From Cellulomonas sp. Y8 (GTDB lineage Bacteria; Actinomycetota; Actinomycetes; Actinomycetales; Cellulomonadaceae), in assembly GCF_008033115.1 (NCBI RefSeq), contig NZ_CP041203.1, positions 2,232,001 through 2,296,000 on the forward strand: 64,000 nt of DNA. Reading direction: 5' to 3'. This document shows positions 18,316-29,100 of the stretch, piece after piece (position 1 is the stretch's first letter; each line of letters begins with the position of its first letter). A program made the position numbers and the translations under genes. The notes beneath the pieces are model-generated. The model was given only the letters and a program-made list of their open reading frames with translations. It did no database searches and was not told the origin of the DNA.

Positions 18316-20664
18316 TCAGGCCGTCGGCACCGCCAGCGACGCGCGCACCGTCCGGGTGGCGGCCAGGACGTGCTGGAGCGACGGGGTGACCTCGGCGTAC
18401 CGGCGGGTCTTGAGGCCGCAGTCCGGGTTCACCCAGAGCTGCGCCGGGTCGACGACGCGCACCGCCTCGGTGAGCAGCTCGGTCACCTCGGCCTCGCTCG
18501 GCACGCGCGGCGAGTGGATGTCGTAGACACCCGGGCCGATGCCCCGCGGGTAGCCCTCGGACGCGATGTCGCCGAGGATCTCCATCTTCGACCGTGCCGC
18601 CTCGATGGACGTGACGTCGGCGTCCAGGCCGTCGATCGCGCCGAAGATCTCGCCGAACTCCGAGTAGCAGAGGTGCGTGTGGATCTGGGTGTCGGGGCGC
18701 ACGCCCGAGGTCGCGAGCCGGAACGAGCGCACCGACCAGTCGAGGTAGGCGTCGTGGTCGGCGGCGCGCAGCGGCAGCAGCTCCCGCAGCGCGGGCTCGT
18801 CGACCTGGACGATCGCGGTGCCCGCGGCCTCGAGGTCGGCGATCTCGTCCCGCAGGGCGAGGGCCACCTGGTTCGCGGTGTCGGCCAGCGGCTGGTCGTC
18901 GCGGACGAACGACCACGCGAGGATCGTCACCGGACCGGTCAGCATGCCCTTCACCGGCTTGGCCGTGAGCGACTGCGTGTACGTCGTCCACGGCACCGTG
19001 ATCGGCGCCGGCCGGGACACGTCGCCCCACAGGATCGACGGGCGGGTGCAGCGCGAGCCGTACGACTGGACCCAGCCGTTGGCGGTCACCGCGAACCCGT
19101 CCAGGTTCTCGGCGAAGTACTGCACCATGTCGTTGCGCTCGGGCTCGCCGTGCACGAGCACGTCGAGGCCGATCTCCTCCTGCAGCTCGACGACCCGGCG
19201 GATCTCCGCCTTCATCTCGTCCTCGTACTGCGCGGCGGTGAGCTCCCCCCGGCCGAAAGCGGCGCGGGCCACGCGGATCTCCGGCGTCTGCGGGAACGAG
19301 CCGATCGTCGTGGTCGGCAGCGCGGGGAGCTGCAGCCGCTCGGCCTGCGCGACCCGGCGCCCCTCGAAGTCGCCGCGGCGGAACGCGTCCGCCGGCAGGC
19401 CCGTGAGCCGGTCCCGGACCTCCGGCCGCACGACGCCCGGCGCCGCGGCGCGGGACCGGCGCGCGTCGGCCGCGGCGAGCAGCTCGGCGTGCACGGCCTC
19501 CCGGCCCTCGGTCAGCCCGGCGGCCAGGGTGACCACCTCGGCGACCTTCTGGTCGGCGAACGCGAGCCAGGAGCGCAGCGTGGGGTCCAGCTGCGGCTCG
19601 TCCTCGACGTCGTGCGGGACGTGGAACAGCGACGTCGACGTGGCGACGGCGACCTGCCGGGCGCCCAGGCCCTCGAGCGACTCGAGCGAGCCGAGCGCGG
19701 CGTCGAGGTCCGCGCGCCAGATGTTGTGGCCGTCGACCACGCCGCCGACCAGCACCTTCGACGCCAGGCCCTCCACAGGTCCCGCCGGGAGCGCGCCGCG
19801 CACCAGGTCGAGCGCGAGGCCCTCGACGTCCGTGCCGGCCAGCACCGGCAGCGCGTCCTGGAGGTCGCCGTACGGCGCGGCGACCAGGATCGCCGGGCGC
19901 TCGGCGGCGGGCAGCTCGGTCGCCAGGACGCGGTACGCCTCGGCGGCCGCTGCGAGCAGCCGGTCGGCCGGGACGCCGGTCGAGTCGGAGACCAGGGCGG
20001 GCTCGTCCAGCTGCACCCAGGTGGCGCCGGCGCGGGCGAGGTCGCGGAGCAGCGCGGCGTACACCGGCAGCACGTCGGCGAGCCGGTCGATCGGGAGGAA
20101 GTCCTCCGGCGATCCCTCGGCGGCCTTGGCGAGCGCGAGGAACGTCACCGGGCCGACCAGCACCGGGCGGGTGAGCACGCCGTCCGCGAGGCCCTCCGCG
20201 AGCTCGCGCACCGGGCGGTCGCTCGCGTACCGGAACGGCGTCGCGGGGCCGATCTCCGGGACCAGGTAGTGGTAGTTCGAGTCGAACCACTTCGTCATCT
20301 CGAGCGGCAGGTCGTCGCCGCGGCCGCGAGCGACGGTCGAGTACCCCGCGAGGTCGAGGCCGCCGTCGGCGGCGAGCAGGTCGGCGAACCGCTCGGGCAC
20401 GGCGCCGAGCACGGCAGCCGCGTCGAGCACGTGGTCGTAGAACGAGAAGGCGCTCGGGATCGCGGGCAGCCGGGTGTCCAGGCCGAGCTCGGCCAGGCGG
20501 GTGCGGGTGCGGCGGCGCAGGTCGGCGGCGGTGGCCTCGACCTCCTCGGCGCTCGCGCGGCCGGCCCAGAACGCCTCGAGGGCCTTCTTCAGCTCGCGGC
20601 GCGGGCCGATCCGGGGGTAGCCCAGGACGGTGCCGGCGGGGAACGGGTGCGTCAGGTCGGTCAT
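18316..20664 (-). CDS. metE: Cobalamin-independent methionine synthase
   Basis: The 782-residue product is a two-barrel MetE. The N-terminus has [17 protein letters not shown]; the C-terminal catalytic barrel includes [11 protein letters not shown] and [16 protein letters not shown] with the zinc-ligand cysteine near C749. It methylates homocysteine using methyl-tetrahydrofolate without B12. Its start lies 8 bases after the metF stop, so the genes form a metF-metE operon under the SAM-I riboswitch. MetF supplies its methyl donor. No B12 riboswitch is seen. Confidence 0.97.
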   Translation of the reverse strand: MTDLTHPFPAGTVLGYPRIGPRRELKKALEAFWAGRASAEEVEATAADLRRRTRTRLAELGLDTRLPAIPSAFSFYDHVLDAAAVLGAVPERFADLLAADGGLDLAGYSTVARGRGDDLPLEMTKWFDSNYHYLVPEIGPATPFRYASDRPVRELAEGLADGVLTRPVLVGPVTFLALAKAAEGSPEDFLPIDRLADVLPVYAALLRDLARAGATWVQLDEPALVSDSTGVPADRLLAAAAEAYRVLATELPAAERPAILVAAPYGDLQDALPVLAGTDVEGLALDLVRGALPAGPVEGLASKVLVGGVVDGHNIWRADLDAALGSLESLEGLGARQVAVATSTSLFHVPHDVEDEPQLDPTLRSWLAFADQKVAEVVTLAAGLTEGREAVHAELLAAADARRSRAAAPGVVRPEVRDRLTGLPADAFRRGDFEGRRVAQAERLQLPALPTTTIGSFPQTPEIRVARAAFGRGELTAAQYEDEMKAEIRRVVELQEEIGLDVLVHGEPERNDMVQYFAENLDGFAVTANGWVQSYGSRCTRPSILWGDVSRPAPITVPWTTYTQSLTAKPVKGMLTGPVTILAWSFVRDDQPLADTANQVALALRDEIADLEAAGTAIVQVDEPALRELLPLRAADHDAYLDWSVRSFRLATSGVRPDTQIHTHLCYSEFGEIFGAIDGLDADVTSIEAARSKMEILGDIASEGYPRGIGPGVYDIHSPRVPSEAEVTELLTEAVRVVDPAQLWVNPDCGLKTRRYAEVTPSLQHVLAATRTVRASLAVPTA

Positions 20665-20672
20665 CTCTCGCC

Positions 20673-21734
20673 TCAGCTGGTGGGAACGGGGGTCGGGGTG
20701 GTCGTGGGGGCGGCCGCGACGGCCGCCGGCTCGGGGGCGACGCGCAGGTGCGCGCGGGGGGCGTCGCCGCCCAGTCCCGCGCCGTCCAGCAGGTCGAGCG
20801 CCGGGCCGTGGGCGTTGAACGTGTAGAGGTGCACGCCCGGCGCGCCGCCGTCGAGGACGGCGTTCACCAGGTCGACGCCCAGCCGCGTGCCCAGGCGGTG
20901 CCGCGCCGCGACCTCCGCCGGGTCGTCGGCGTCGAAGGCGTCGAGCCGCGCGAGCAGCTCCTCCGGGACGGGCACGCCGGTCAGCTGCGCCACGCGGCGG
21001 AGCCGGGCGGGGTCGGTGGTGGGGATGACGCCCGGGAGGATGGGGATCGTGACGCCGGCGTCGCGCGCCAGGGCGACGAGCTCGAGGTACGACCCGGCGT
21101 CGTAGAACACCTGGGTGATCGCGAAGTCCGCGCCGGCCTGCTGCTTGGCGAGCAGCGCCGCGACGTCCTGCTCCCGCGTGCTGCCGGCCCCCGCGTTGCC
21201 GCGCGGGAACGCCGCCACGGCGACGGACAGCGGCCGGGTGGCGGCGCGCACCGCCTGCGCGGGGCTGCTGGCGCACCGTCGCCGCTCGACGTCCCGCAGC
21301 AGCTCCACGAGGGCGCTCGCGGTCGGGAGGCCCTCGGGGTGCGGCTCCCAGGACCGGTCGGCGGGCGGGTCTCCGCGCAGGGCCAGGAACGACCGCACGC
21401 CCTCGTCGAGGAACTCCTCGATCGTCGCGGCGAGGTCCTCGCGCGAGCTGGCGACGCAGGTCAGGTGCGCGATCGGGGTCAGCGACGTCTCGCGCAGCAG
21501 CCGCCGGACGAGCTGCCGGGTGGTGGTCCGGGTGCTGCCCGAGGCGCCGTACGTGACCGAGACGAAGTCGGGCCGGGCCGCGGCGAGCTGCTGCACCGTC
21601 GACCACAGCCGGGGCGCGGCGTCCGGGTTCCGCGGCGGGAACAGCTCGAACGACACGGTCGGGCGGTCCACGGCCCCGAGGCCGTCCGGCACGGCGGTGC
21701 CCGCGAGGTGTGCAGGGACGTCGTGACTGCTCAT
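20673..21734 (-). CDS. metF: Methylenetetrahydrofolate reductase
   Basis: The 353-residue product shows SFELFPPRN near residue 30 and [13 protein letters not shown], the N-terminal motifs of [21 protein letters not shown] and ILPGVIP belong to the TIM barrel. It makes 5-methyl-THF for MetE. ATG 21734 is chosen because GGAG lies 6 bases upstream; an in-frame ATG at 21746 falls inside the riboswitch P1 strand. The Pro/Ala-rich C-terminal tail (about 25 residues) is unusual but probably harmless. Confidence 0.95.
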   Translation of the reverse strand: MSSHDVPAHLAGTAVPDGLGAVDRPTVSFELFPPRNPDAAPRLWSTVQQLAAARPDFVSVTYGASGSTRTTTRQLVRRLLRETSLTPIAHLTCVASSREDLAATIEEFLDEGVRSFLALRGDPPADRSWEPHPEGLPTASALVELLRDVERRRCASSPAQAVRAATRPLSVAVAAFPRGNAGAGSTREQDVAALLAKQQAGADFAITQVFYDAGSYLELVALARDAGVTIPILPGVIPTTDPARLRRVAQLTGVPVPEELLARLDAFDADDPAEVAARHRLGTRLGVDLVNAVLDGGAPGVHLYTFNAHGPALDLLDGAGLGGDAPRAHLRVAPEPAAVAAAPTTTPTPVPTS

Positions 21735-21740
21735 CGTCAG

Positions 21741-21847
21741 CTCCATCGAACCTGGCGGAAGCACCCGCACCCTCGGTGAGGAGGGGGGTTGCTGCGACGT
21801 CGACGAGCCAGGTCTCTCGGTCGCTCTGGATGGGTGCCGCCACACTA
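21741..21847 (-). promoter_or_regulatory. SAM-I (S-box) riboswitch upstream of metF, with promoter -10
   Basis: Reading the minus strand: TAGTGT (-10, 21847-21842), then CCATCCAGAGCGACCGAGAG, ACCTGGCTCG, GTCGCAGCAACC, GGGTGCTTCCGCCAGG and TTCGATGGAG. These match the SAM-I core. P1 is CCATC (21833-21829) paired with GATGG (21747-21743). The P1 3' strand shares two G's with the metF Shine-Dalgarno GGAG (21744-21741). SAM binding should stabilise P1 and hide the ribosome site, repressing metF-metE. Confidence 0.88.
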
Positions 21848-21972
21848 GGCCCGGCGGCCGCCGCCGTCCACTGCCCCTGACGCGTCATCTTTCGGTGACC
21901 GGGCTCACACCCGGGCCGGGTGCCGCACCTGCGGCCGGGCGGGCGCGACGGCGCCGTGCCAGGCTGCGTGGG

Positions 21973-22902
21973 GTGACCGACCTGCGCACCGTCCCGCTGC
22001 CCGACCGCCGGACCGACGCCCGGGCGCTGGTGCCGCGGGACGCGCCCGAGGCCGTGGTCCTCGGCGAGGTCCGCGCCCGCCTGGGGGAGCGGCCGGTGCA
22101 CGACGCGCGGGACGGCTCCGTCGTCTGGGTCGACATCGACGCGTGCAGCGTGCACCGCTGGGCCGAGGGCGACCACGCGCGCGATGCCGTGGTCAGCGTG
22201 CCGTCCCCGGTCTCGCTGGCCTGGCCGGCCGCCGCGGGCGGGCTGCTGCTCGCGACCGCGGACGGCCTCGGCGTGCACGACGGCACCACGCTCGGTCCGC
22301 TGACCCGGCCGGCGGACATGCCGCGCGACTACCGGTTCAACGACGGCGGTGTCGACGGCGCCGGCCGGCTGTGGGTCGCGACGATGCCGCGGGACGGGTC
22401 GCCGGGCGACGGGGCGGTGTACCGGGTGGTCGCCGGGGACGACGGTCTCGAGGTCGACGCGGTGCTCACCGGGGTGGGCGTCGGCAACGGCCTGCAGTGG
22501 AGCCCCGACGGCGCGACGCTCTACGTCACGGACACCAGTGCGGCGACCGTGTACCGGATGCCCTACGACGCGGCGACGGGCACGGCCGGCGCCCCCGAGC
22601 CGTTCCTGTCCTTCGACCCGGACGGGCCGCAGCCCGACGGCACGACGGTCGACGACCAGGGTGGCCTGTGGGTGGCGCTGTACGGCGGGGGCGCGGTGCT
22701 GCGGTTCGCACCGGACGGGACCCCGCTGGGCGCGGTCCGGGTGCCCACGGCGCAGGTGACCTGCCTGGGGTTCGGGGCGCCGGGGTCGGGGCGGGCGTAC
22801 GTGACGACCGCGCACGCGGACGGGGACCCGCTGGCGGGGGCGGTGTTCGGCGTGGACGTGGCGGCGGAGGGGCTGCCGGCGCGGGCGTTCGGGGAGGGCT
22901 GA
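21973..22902 (+). CDS. SMP-30/gluconolactonase/LRE family protein
   Basis: The 309-residue product is a six-bladed propeller of the SMP-30 family. [30 protein letters not shown] (metal-binding Asn/Asp) and [18 protein letters not shown] are the conserved segments. The family hydrolyses sugar lactones or organophosphates using a divalent metal; the substrate here is unknown. GTG 21973 has CAGGCT about 7 bases upstream, a leaderless-like start. Confidence 0.88.
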   Translation: MTDLRTVPLPDRRTDARALVPRDAPEAVVLGEVRARLGERPVHDARDGSVVWVDIDACSVHRWAEGDHARDAVVSVPSPVSLAWPAAAGGLLLATADGLGVHDGTTLGPLTRPADMPRDYRFNDGGVDGAGRLWVATMPRDGSPGDGAVYRVVAGDDGLEVDAVLTGVGVGNGLQWSPDGATLYVTDTSAATVYRMPYDAATGTAGAPEPFLSFDPDGPQPDGTTVDDQGGLWVALYGGGAVLRFAPDGTPLGAVRVPTAQVTCLGFGAPGSGRAYVTTAHADGDPLAGAVFGVDVAAEGLPARAFGEG

Positions 22903-22915
22903 GCGGCCCTCGGCC

Positions 22916-23239
22916 TCACTCCGCGAGGTCGGCGCGTCGTTCCAGGGTGAGCCGGGCGTCGAGCGCGGCGGCGAGCCGGACGAGCGTGTCCCGCGTCGGG
23001 TTGCCGAGCCCTCGCTCGATCCGGCTGATGTCGGCCTGCTGCACCGAGGCGCGCGCGGCGAGCGCGGCCTGGCTCAGCCCGTGGGTGCGTCGCAGGTGCG
23101 CGATCTCCGCCCCGAGGAGCTCCTCGGCCGCGAGCTGCGCGCGGAGCCCCGCCGCGAGGTCCGCGGCGGCGTCGCGGACGTCCTCGTCCCAATGGGACCG
23201 CGCCTCGTCGGCGATCCTGCGGTAGGGGGTGGTCGCCAC
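22916..23239 (-). CDS. XRE-family HTH antitoxin-like protein
   Basis: The 107-residue product ends in a Cro/[34 protein letters not shown] (residues about 50-78). The N-terminal half is helical. This is the layout of the HTH antitoxins found with Gp49/HigB-like toxins. GTG 23239 has GGAGGAG 6 bases upstream. The palindrome at 23269-23284 lies between it and the toxin frame and could be its autoregulatory operator. Confidence 0.88.
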   Translation of the reverse strand: MATTPYRRIADEARSHWDEDVRDAAADLAAGLRAQLAAEELLGAEIAHLRRTHGLSQAALAARASVQQADISRIERGLGNPTRDTLVRLAAALDARLTLERRADLAE

Positions 23240-23268
23240 GGTGCTCCTCCGATCGGTGTCCTCTGATC

Positions 23269-23284
23269 ATGTGCCGTGGCACAT
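23269..23284 (-). promoter_or_regulatory. Perfect palindrome ATGTGCC-GT-GGCACAT, candidate antitoxin operator
   Basis: The 7-bp arms separated by 2 bases are perfectly complementary and lie about 30 bases upstream of the antitoxin start, overlapping the expected 3' end of the toxin. XRE antitoxins typically bind such sites. Confidence 0.55.
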
Positions 23285-23290
23285 CATGCG

Positions 23291-23768
23291 TCAAACCCGA
23301 CCGACGCCACGTCGCCAGATGGCGTCGCGCGCGGTCGATCTCGCGGCGCTGGCGGCGCTCGGACGGGTCCCGGCCCTTGTCGTACGCGTGCAGCAGCAGG
23401 ACGACCCGCGCGCCGTGGAACGTGACGAACAGGCGGAGCAGCACGGTGCGGTGCCCCGCGGTCTCCGGCACGTCCGCGCGTGCCGCCGGTCCGGCCCGGC
23501 GCGATCGCACCGCGCGCAGGGACTGGCGGACGCGGATCTCGAACAGCCCCTCGCCCAGAGCGCGACACCACGGCGTGCCGAGGAGGTCGATGCCGTACGG
23601 CTCGACCACCTCCGTCAGCACCGCGTCGACGACGGCCTGGACGTACGGATCCGCCCGCCGGAACCATCGCTCGAACGGCGCGGTGCCCGTCCGGTCGTCC
23701 CTCCAGACCTCGACCTGCCACCGCCCGCCCTCTCCGGTTGGTGCCGGCCCGTGCCCGCGGTGGCCCAC
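23291..23768 (-). CDS. Phage-derived Gp49/HigB-like toxin (3' end uncertain, probable frameshift)
   Basis: From GTG 23768 (GGTGAGG upstream) the frame encodes VEVWRDDRTG, then FERWFRRADPYVQAVVDAVLTEV, GTPWCRALGEGLFEIRVRQ and VLLRLFVTFHGARVVLLLHAYDKG, followed by REIDRARRHLATW. This is the Gp49/HigB-like (RelE/ParE superfamily) toxin fold. The frame then has no stop until 22563 and would run through the antitoxin gene. Removing one C from the CCC at 23296-23298 brings in a TGA at 23293-23291, giving a sensible end. It starts 5 bases after the tag stop, possibly co-transcribed. Confidence 0.6.
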
Positions 23769-23772
23769 GACC

Positions 23773-24378
23773 TCACCCCCCGGCGCGCGCCAGGACGACG
23801 GGGCAGTCCGCCAGGTGGTCGTCGACGATCCCGCACGCCTGCATCGCCGCGTACGCCGTCGTGGGCCCGACGAACCGGAACCCCTGCCGCTTGAGCTCCT
23901 TCGCGAGCGCGGCCGACTCCGGGGTGGTCGCCGGGACCTCGGCGAACGTCCGCGGGCGGGGCCGGGTGCCGGGGGCGGACGCGGCGGACCAGAACAGCTC
24001 GCCCAGGCTGAGCCCGCGGCCGTGCAGGTCGAGCAGGGCGCGGGCGTTGGCGACGGCCGCCGTGATCTTGGCGCGGTTCCGGATGATCCCGGTGTCCGCC
24101 ATGAGCCGTTCGACGTCGTGCTCGTCGAACGCCGCCACGACGGCCGGGTCGAACTCCGCGAACGCCGCACGGAAGCCCTCGCGGCGGCGGAGGATCGTGA
24201 TCCACGCGAGGCCCGACTGGAACGCCTCGAGCGTCATGCGCTCGAACAGCTCCCGCTCGCCGTGCACGGGGACGCCCCACTCCTCGTCGTGGTAGCGCTC
24301 GTAGAGCGGGTCGCCGTCGCCGAAGCAGCGGCGGCCGGCGAGGGCGGGGAGGGTGTCCGGGGCGTCGCTGCTCGTCAT
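23773..24378 (-). CDS. tag: DNA-3-methyladenine glycosylase I
   Basis: The 201-residue product shows the Tag family: RRCFGDGDPLYERYHDEEWGVP at the N-terminus (zinc-binding cysteine region), FERMTLEAFQSGLAWITILRRREGFRAAFAEFDP (the catalytic glutamate lies in MTLEAFQ), and FVGPTTAYAAMQACGIVDDH with further metal ligands near the end. It excises 3-methyladenine from alkylated DNA. The stop at 23773 is directly followed by the toxin frame. Confidence 0.94.
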   Translation of the reverse strand: MTSSDAPDTLPALAGRRCFGDGDPLYERYHDEEWGVPVHGERELFERMTLEAFQSGLAWITILRRREGFRAAFAEFDPAVVAAFDEHDVERLMADTGIIRNRAKITAAVANARALLDLHGRGLSLGELFWSAASAPGTRPRPRTFAEVPATTPESAALAKELKRQGFRFVGPTTAYAAMQACGIVDDHLADCPVVLARAGG

Positions 24379-24615
24379 GCCGCCACTCTGCCGCACCGGT
24401 GCGACACCCGGTCGCCGCCCTCCACAGGCCGCACCGCACCCGGAGCCTGGGGACGACAGGCCCGGGCGTCCACCATGCGGTCGCGACTCGTCTGCCACGT
24501 GAGACGGCGTAAGGTCGCCCGAGCGCTGGAGCACCGACCGTCCCGCGAGCCGACCTGGAGCCGACCCCGACGACCGCCGGTGGTCCGCGCCACCCGGATC
24601 GTCGAGGAGCCCCGC

Positions 24616-26004
24616 ATGTCAGCCACCGCAGTGCCCACCACCACGCCGCCGGCCGAGTCCCGGCCGCTCAACTCGCCGTCCCGCGTCATCGCGGCGAGCC
24701 TCGTGGGCACCACCATCGAGTTCTACGACTTCTACGTGTACGCGACGGCCGCCGTCCTCGTGTTCCCGAAGCTGTTCTTCCCCACCGGGAACGACACCAC
24801 GGCGCTGCTCGCGTCGTTCGCGGTGTTCGGCGCCGCGATGGTGGCGCGCCCGATCGGCGCGATCTTCTTCGGCCACCTCGGCGACCGCCGGGGCCGCAAG
24901 ACGACGCTGGTCTACTCGCTGCTCACCATGGGCGTCGCGACGTTCCTCATCGGGCTGCTGCCGACGTTCGGGCACATCGGGGTCGGTGCCACGGTCGCCC
25001 TGCTGGTGCTGCGGCTCGCGCAGGGCTTCGCGCTCGGCGGCGAGTGGTCGGGCGCCGCGCTGGTCGCCACCGAGAACGCCCCGGCGGGGAAGCGCGCCTG
25101 GTACGGGACGTTCCCGCAGCTCGGCGCCCCGCTCGGCTTCATCATCGCCAACGGGATCTTCCTCGTCATCAACGGCGTCCTCGGCCAGGGCTCGGACGCG
25201 TTCATGTCCTGGGGCTGGCGCGTGCCGTTCCTGTTCTCCGCCGTGATGGTGATCATCGGCCTGTGGGTGCGGCTCAAGCTGGTCGAGTCCGAGGCGTTCA
25301 CCCAGGCCGAGAAGAAGGGCACCATCACCAAGGTGCCGCTCGGCACGACGCTCAAGTTCCACTGGCGCGAGACCCTGCTCGGCACGTTCATCATGCTGGC
25401 GACCTACGTGCTGTTCTACCTGATGACGAACTTCACGCTGACCTACGGCACCCGCGCCGTCGCGCCGGAGGACGGCGAGCCCGGCGGGCTCGGGATCCCG
25501 TACGTGCACTTCGTGCTCATGCAGATCATCGGCGTGCTGTTCTTCGGCATCTTCACGATGCTGTCCGGCCCGCTGGCCGACCGGCTGGGGCGCCGGCGCC
25601 TGCTCATCGGCGTCACGTCGGCGATCATCGTGTTCGGGTTCTCGTTCCCGCTGTTCCTCACCGTCCGGGACGACCTCGTGTTCACCGGCGCCCTCACCCA
25701 GGCGTTCCTGGTGCTCGGTTTCCTGCTGATGGGCGCGACGTTCGGCCCCATGGGCGCGCTGCTGCCCGAGCTCTTCCCGACGAACGTCCGGTACACCGGT
25801 TCTGCGGTCGCCTACAACGTGTCGTCGATCCTCGGCGCGGCGCTGGCCCCGATCGTGGCGCTCGCGCTGTGGGCCGCGGCCGACGGCAGCACCTGGCTCG
25901 TCGGCGTGTACCTGTCGGCGATGGGCGTGCTGACCCTGCTCGCGCTGATCCTGTCCCGCGAGACGAAGGACCAGGACTACGCGAGGTCCTCGCACGCGGA
26001 CTGA
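24616..26004 (+). CDS. MFS transporter, metabolite:H+ symporter (MHS) family
   Basis: The 462-residue product has 12 predicted membrane helices. The GTTIEFYDFYVYATAAVLVF start, GHLGDRRGRK between helices 2 and 3, and RLAQGFALGGEWSGAALVATENAP are hallmarks of the MHS family (ProP, KgtP, ShiA). It probably imports an organic acid or osmolyte with protons; the substrate is not readable. TAAGGT at 24510-24515 could be its -10. It converges on hrpA, with a large hairpin element between. Confidence 0.93.
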   Translation: MSATAVPTTTPPAESRPLNSPSRVIAASLVGTTIEFYDFYVYATAAVLVFPKLFFPTGNDTTALLASFAVFGAAMVARPIGAIFFGHLGDRRGRKTTLVYSLLTMGVATFLIGLLPTFGHIGVGATVALLVLRLAQGFALGGEWSGAALVATENAPAGKRAWYGTFPQLGAPLGFIIANGIFLVINGVLGQGSDAFMSWGWRVPFLFSAVMVIIGLWVRLKLVESEAFTQAEKKGTITKVPLGTTLKFHWRETLLGTFIMLATYVLFYLMTNFTLTYGTRAVAPEDGEPGGLGIPYVHFVLMQIIGVLFFGIFTMLSGPLADRLGRRRLLIGVTSAIIVFGFSFPLFLTVRDDLVFTGALTQAFLVLGFLLMGATFGPMGALLPELFPTNVRYTGSAVAYNVSSILGAALAPIVALALWAAADGSTWLVGVYLSAMGVLTLLALILSRETKDQDYARSSHAD

Positions 26005-26030
26005 CCCCGCCTGACCCCGCCTGACCCCGC
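26001..26030. repeat. Three tandem copies of CTGACCCCGC
   Basis: The 10-bp unit CTGACCCCGC is repeated three times, starting on the MFS stop codon (TGA 26002-26004), so each repeat carries a TGA in the same relative position. It directly precedes hairpin element B. Confidence 0.8.
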
Positions 26031-26036
26031 ACGACC

Positions 26037-26107
26037 CGCGAGTTCGGTGGCTCCCGCCGGGTTCGGTGCTCCGAGGCACCGAACCCGGCCGGGAGCACCG
26101 AACTCGC
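26037..26107. repeat. 19-bp-phased hairpin element B (core GAGTTCGGTG / CACCGAACTC)
   Basis: Forward cores start at 26040 (GAGTTCGGTG) and 26059 (GGGTTCGGTG). Inverted cores start at 26077 (CACCGAACCC) and 26096 (CACCGAACTC). Both spacings are exactly 19 bp. The arms form a nearly perfect stem of about 33 bp with loop TCCGAG. It separates the convergent MFS and hrpA genes and can serve both as a terminator. Confidence 0.85.
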
Positions 26108-26144
26108 GTCGTCTCCGGGACGCCGGCCCTCCGGGGCGCCGGGC

Positions 26145-29100
26145 TCAGGCCAGCGCCGCCAGGGCCTTGCGGATGCGCTTCTCGCTCACCGGCACCGGCG
26201 TGCCGAGCTGCTGGGCGAACAGGCTCACGCGCAGCTCCTCCAGCAGCCACCGCGCGTCGTCGAGCGCCGCCAGGTCGGCGGGCACGAGGGTCCGGCTCGT
26301 CACCCGGGCACGGGTCTGCCCGAGCAGCTGCTCCAGGTCCCGGACCTGCCAGGCGAGCTGCTCGTCGCGCGCGGGGTTGCCCGCCGCCCTGTCGAGCCGG
26401 TACGCCGCGGCGCGCAGGTACCGCGCCAGGTGCGGCAGCCGGTCCGCGCCGGTCTCGGAGACGAACCCGTCGTGCACCAGGCGCTCGGCCTGCTCCTGCA
26501 CGTCGCGCACGGTGCCGAGCAGCGCGAGCGACCGGGTGCCGCGGACGGCGCCGTCGAGGTCCCGCGCCGCGGCGAGCACGGCGACCAGGTCCTGCACCAC
26601 GCGGTGCACGGCGTCCTCGAGCCGGTCCCGGACGAACCCGCGGGCGGCCGCGTAGGCGTCGGCGGACCGGACGACCGTCGCCGGGCGCCCGGCGAGGTGC
26701 TCGGTGAGCAGCCGGTCGACGGCGGCGAGCTGCACGTCGGCGACCAGCGCCTCGGTGCTCGGGTACGGGCTGGCCGCGAGCGTGAGCGCCTGGGTGCCCG
26801 ACCACCGCGAGGTGATCCGGCCCGGCGCGAGCCCCACGTCGCGCACCAGCAGCCGGCGCAGCCCGCGGCGGTGCCGGACGGCCTGGTCGCCGGCGTCGGC
26901 CAGCACCTCGACCCGGACGGTCGCCGCCGGCCCGGAGCCGTGCTCGACGAGCGCCGGGTAGCCGCGCACCGTGAGCCCGCTCGCGTCCTGCGTCTCCACG
27001 CGCTCCGGCAGCGCGCCGCCGGGCAGGTCGGCGGGCCAGGTGCCGAGGTCGGTGCCGTCGAAGCCCGGCAGCGCGGGCGTCGCGGCCCGGGCCCCGGGAC
27101 CGGGGACGGCAGCCGCCCCGTCGCGGGCGGCCGCAGCGACCGGGCCGCCGTCGCCGCCCGCCTCGCCCGAGCGCGCCCGCGCGTCCGCCATCGCGTCCCG
27201 CACCGCGCTCCGCACGGCCGTCGAGACCGCGTCCTGGGTCCGGGCCGCGAGCTTCCGCTGCAGCACCGCGAGGTCCTTGCCCTCGTCGAGCACGCGCCCG
27301 CGGTCGTCGGAGACCCGGAACGTCATCCGCAGGTGCGGGGGGAGCCGGTCGAGGTCGACGGCGCCGTCGGGCACGACGACGTCGCGGAGCGCCCGGACGG
27401 CCTGCCGGAACGCGGTCTCGTACGACGGCGCGGCGTCGGCCGCCCGCACGGTGTCCTCCCACGAGGCGGTGTGCGCGTCGAGCCAGCCCACCACGTCCCG
27501 GGCGACGTCCGGCGCGGGGACGAGCTGCACCCGGACCGGCTTCGGCAGCGCGCGGATCGTCGCGGTGACCAGCTCCTCGCGGAGGCCCGGCACCATCCAG
27601 TCGAAGCCCTCCGGCCGCACCCGGGCGAGCGCCACGAGCGGCACGTGCACGGTGACGCCGTCCGCGTCGGTGCCCGGCTGGAACTGGTAGGTCAGCGGCA
27701 GCGCGAGGTCGCCCTGCGGCCAGGTCGACGGGAACGACGACTCGTCCACGCCGCCCTCGTCCGTCACCAGGAGCTCGCGCGTGAACGTCAGGAGGTCGGG
27801 GTCGCTCCGGCGGGCGCCCTTCCACCACTGGTCGAAGTGCCGCGCGGACACGACGTCGTCGGGGATCCGCTCGTCGTAGAAGTCGAACAGCGCGTCGTCG
27901 TCGACGACGAGCCCGCGGCGCCGGGACCGGGCCTCCAGGTCCTCCGCCTCCTTGAGGAGCCGCCGGTTCTCGGCGAAGAACGCGTGGTGCGTGGTCCAGT
28001 CGCCCTCGACGAGCGCGTGCCGGATGAACAGCTCGCGCGCGTGCTCGGCGTCGACCTTCCCGAACAGCACCCGCCGCCCGGTGACGATGGGGACCCCGTA
28101 GAGCAGGACCCGCTCCAGGGCCATGGCCGCGCCCTGCTTGGACGACCAGGACGGCTCGGAGTACGACCGCTTCACCAGGTGCCCGGCCAGGTCCTCGGCC
28201 CACTCGGGCTGGATGCGCGCGGCGTCCCGGGCCCACAGCCGGGAGGTCTCGACGAGCTCGCCCGCCATCACCCAGGCCGGCGGCTTCTTGGCCAGCCCGG
28301 AGCCGGGGAAGATCGCGAACTTCGCGCCGCGCGCGCCCAGGTACTCGTTGCGGCCGCGCCGGTCCGGGGTGCGCCCGCCGTCACCACGGCCCTTGCCGCG
28401 GGCCTGCGCGCCGCCGCCGGACAGGTCCGACGCCTCCTGCATGCCGATCTGCGACAGCAGGCCGGACAGCAGCGCGACGTGCACCCGGTCGGCGTCCCAC
28501 TCCAGCCGGTGCGCGCCGCGGCCCTCGGTCGCGGGGTCGCGCTCCTCGGACAGGTCGCGGTCCGTCGTCCGCGGCGGGTTCATCGTGATGCCGAGCGGCT
28601 TCGCGAGCTCCTTGAGCTGCGTCACGACGTCCTGCCACTCGCGCAGCCGCAGGTAGTTCAGGTACTCGGCCTTGCAGAGCCGGCGGAACGCCGAGCCCGA
28701 CAGGTCCCGCTGCGCGTCGCGGACGTACTGCCAGAGGTTGAGGTACGCGAGGAAGTCGGACGTCGGGTCGGCGAACCGGGCGTGCAGCTGGTCGGCCTGG
28801 GCGCGGGTCTCGACCGGGCGCTCGCGGGGGTCCTGGATCGACAGCGCCGCGGCGACGATCATCACCTCGCGCGCCACGCCCCGCCGACCGCCCTCGACGA
28901 TCATCCGGGCCAGCCGCGGGTCCATCGGCAGCTGGGCGAGCGCGCGGCCGGTGTCGGTCAGCCGGGTGCCGGACGGGCCGGTCTCGAGCGCGCCGAGCTC
29001 GGTCAGCAGCTGCACGCCGTCGCGCACGGCCCGGGTGTCCGGCGGGTCGACGAACGGGAACGACGCCACGTCGTCCGGCCCGGTCGCGACGCCGACCGCG

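Noticed and set aside
22563..23290. Extension of the Gp49-like toxin frame to a 402-codon product
   Set aside because: The extra part overlaps the antitoxin gene in another frame and is low-complexity; a one-base indel is a simpler explanation.
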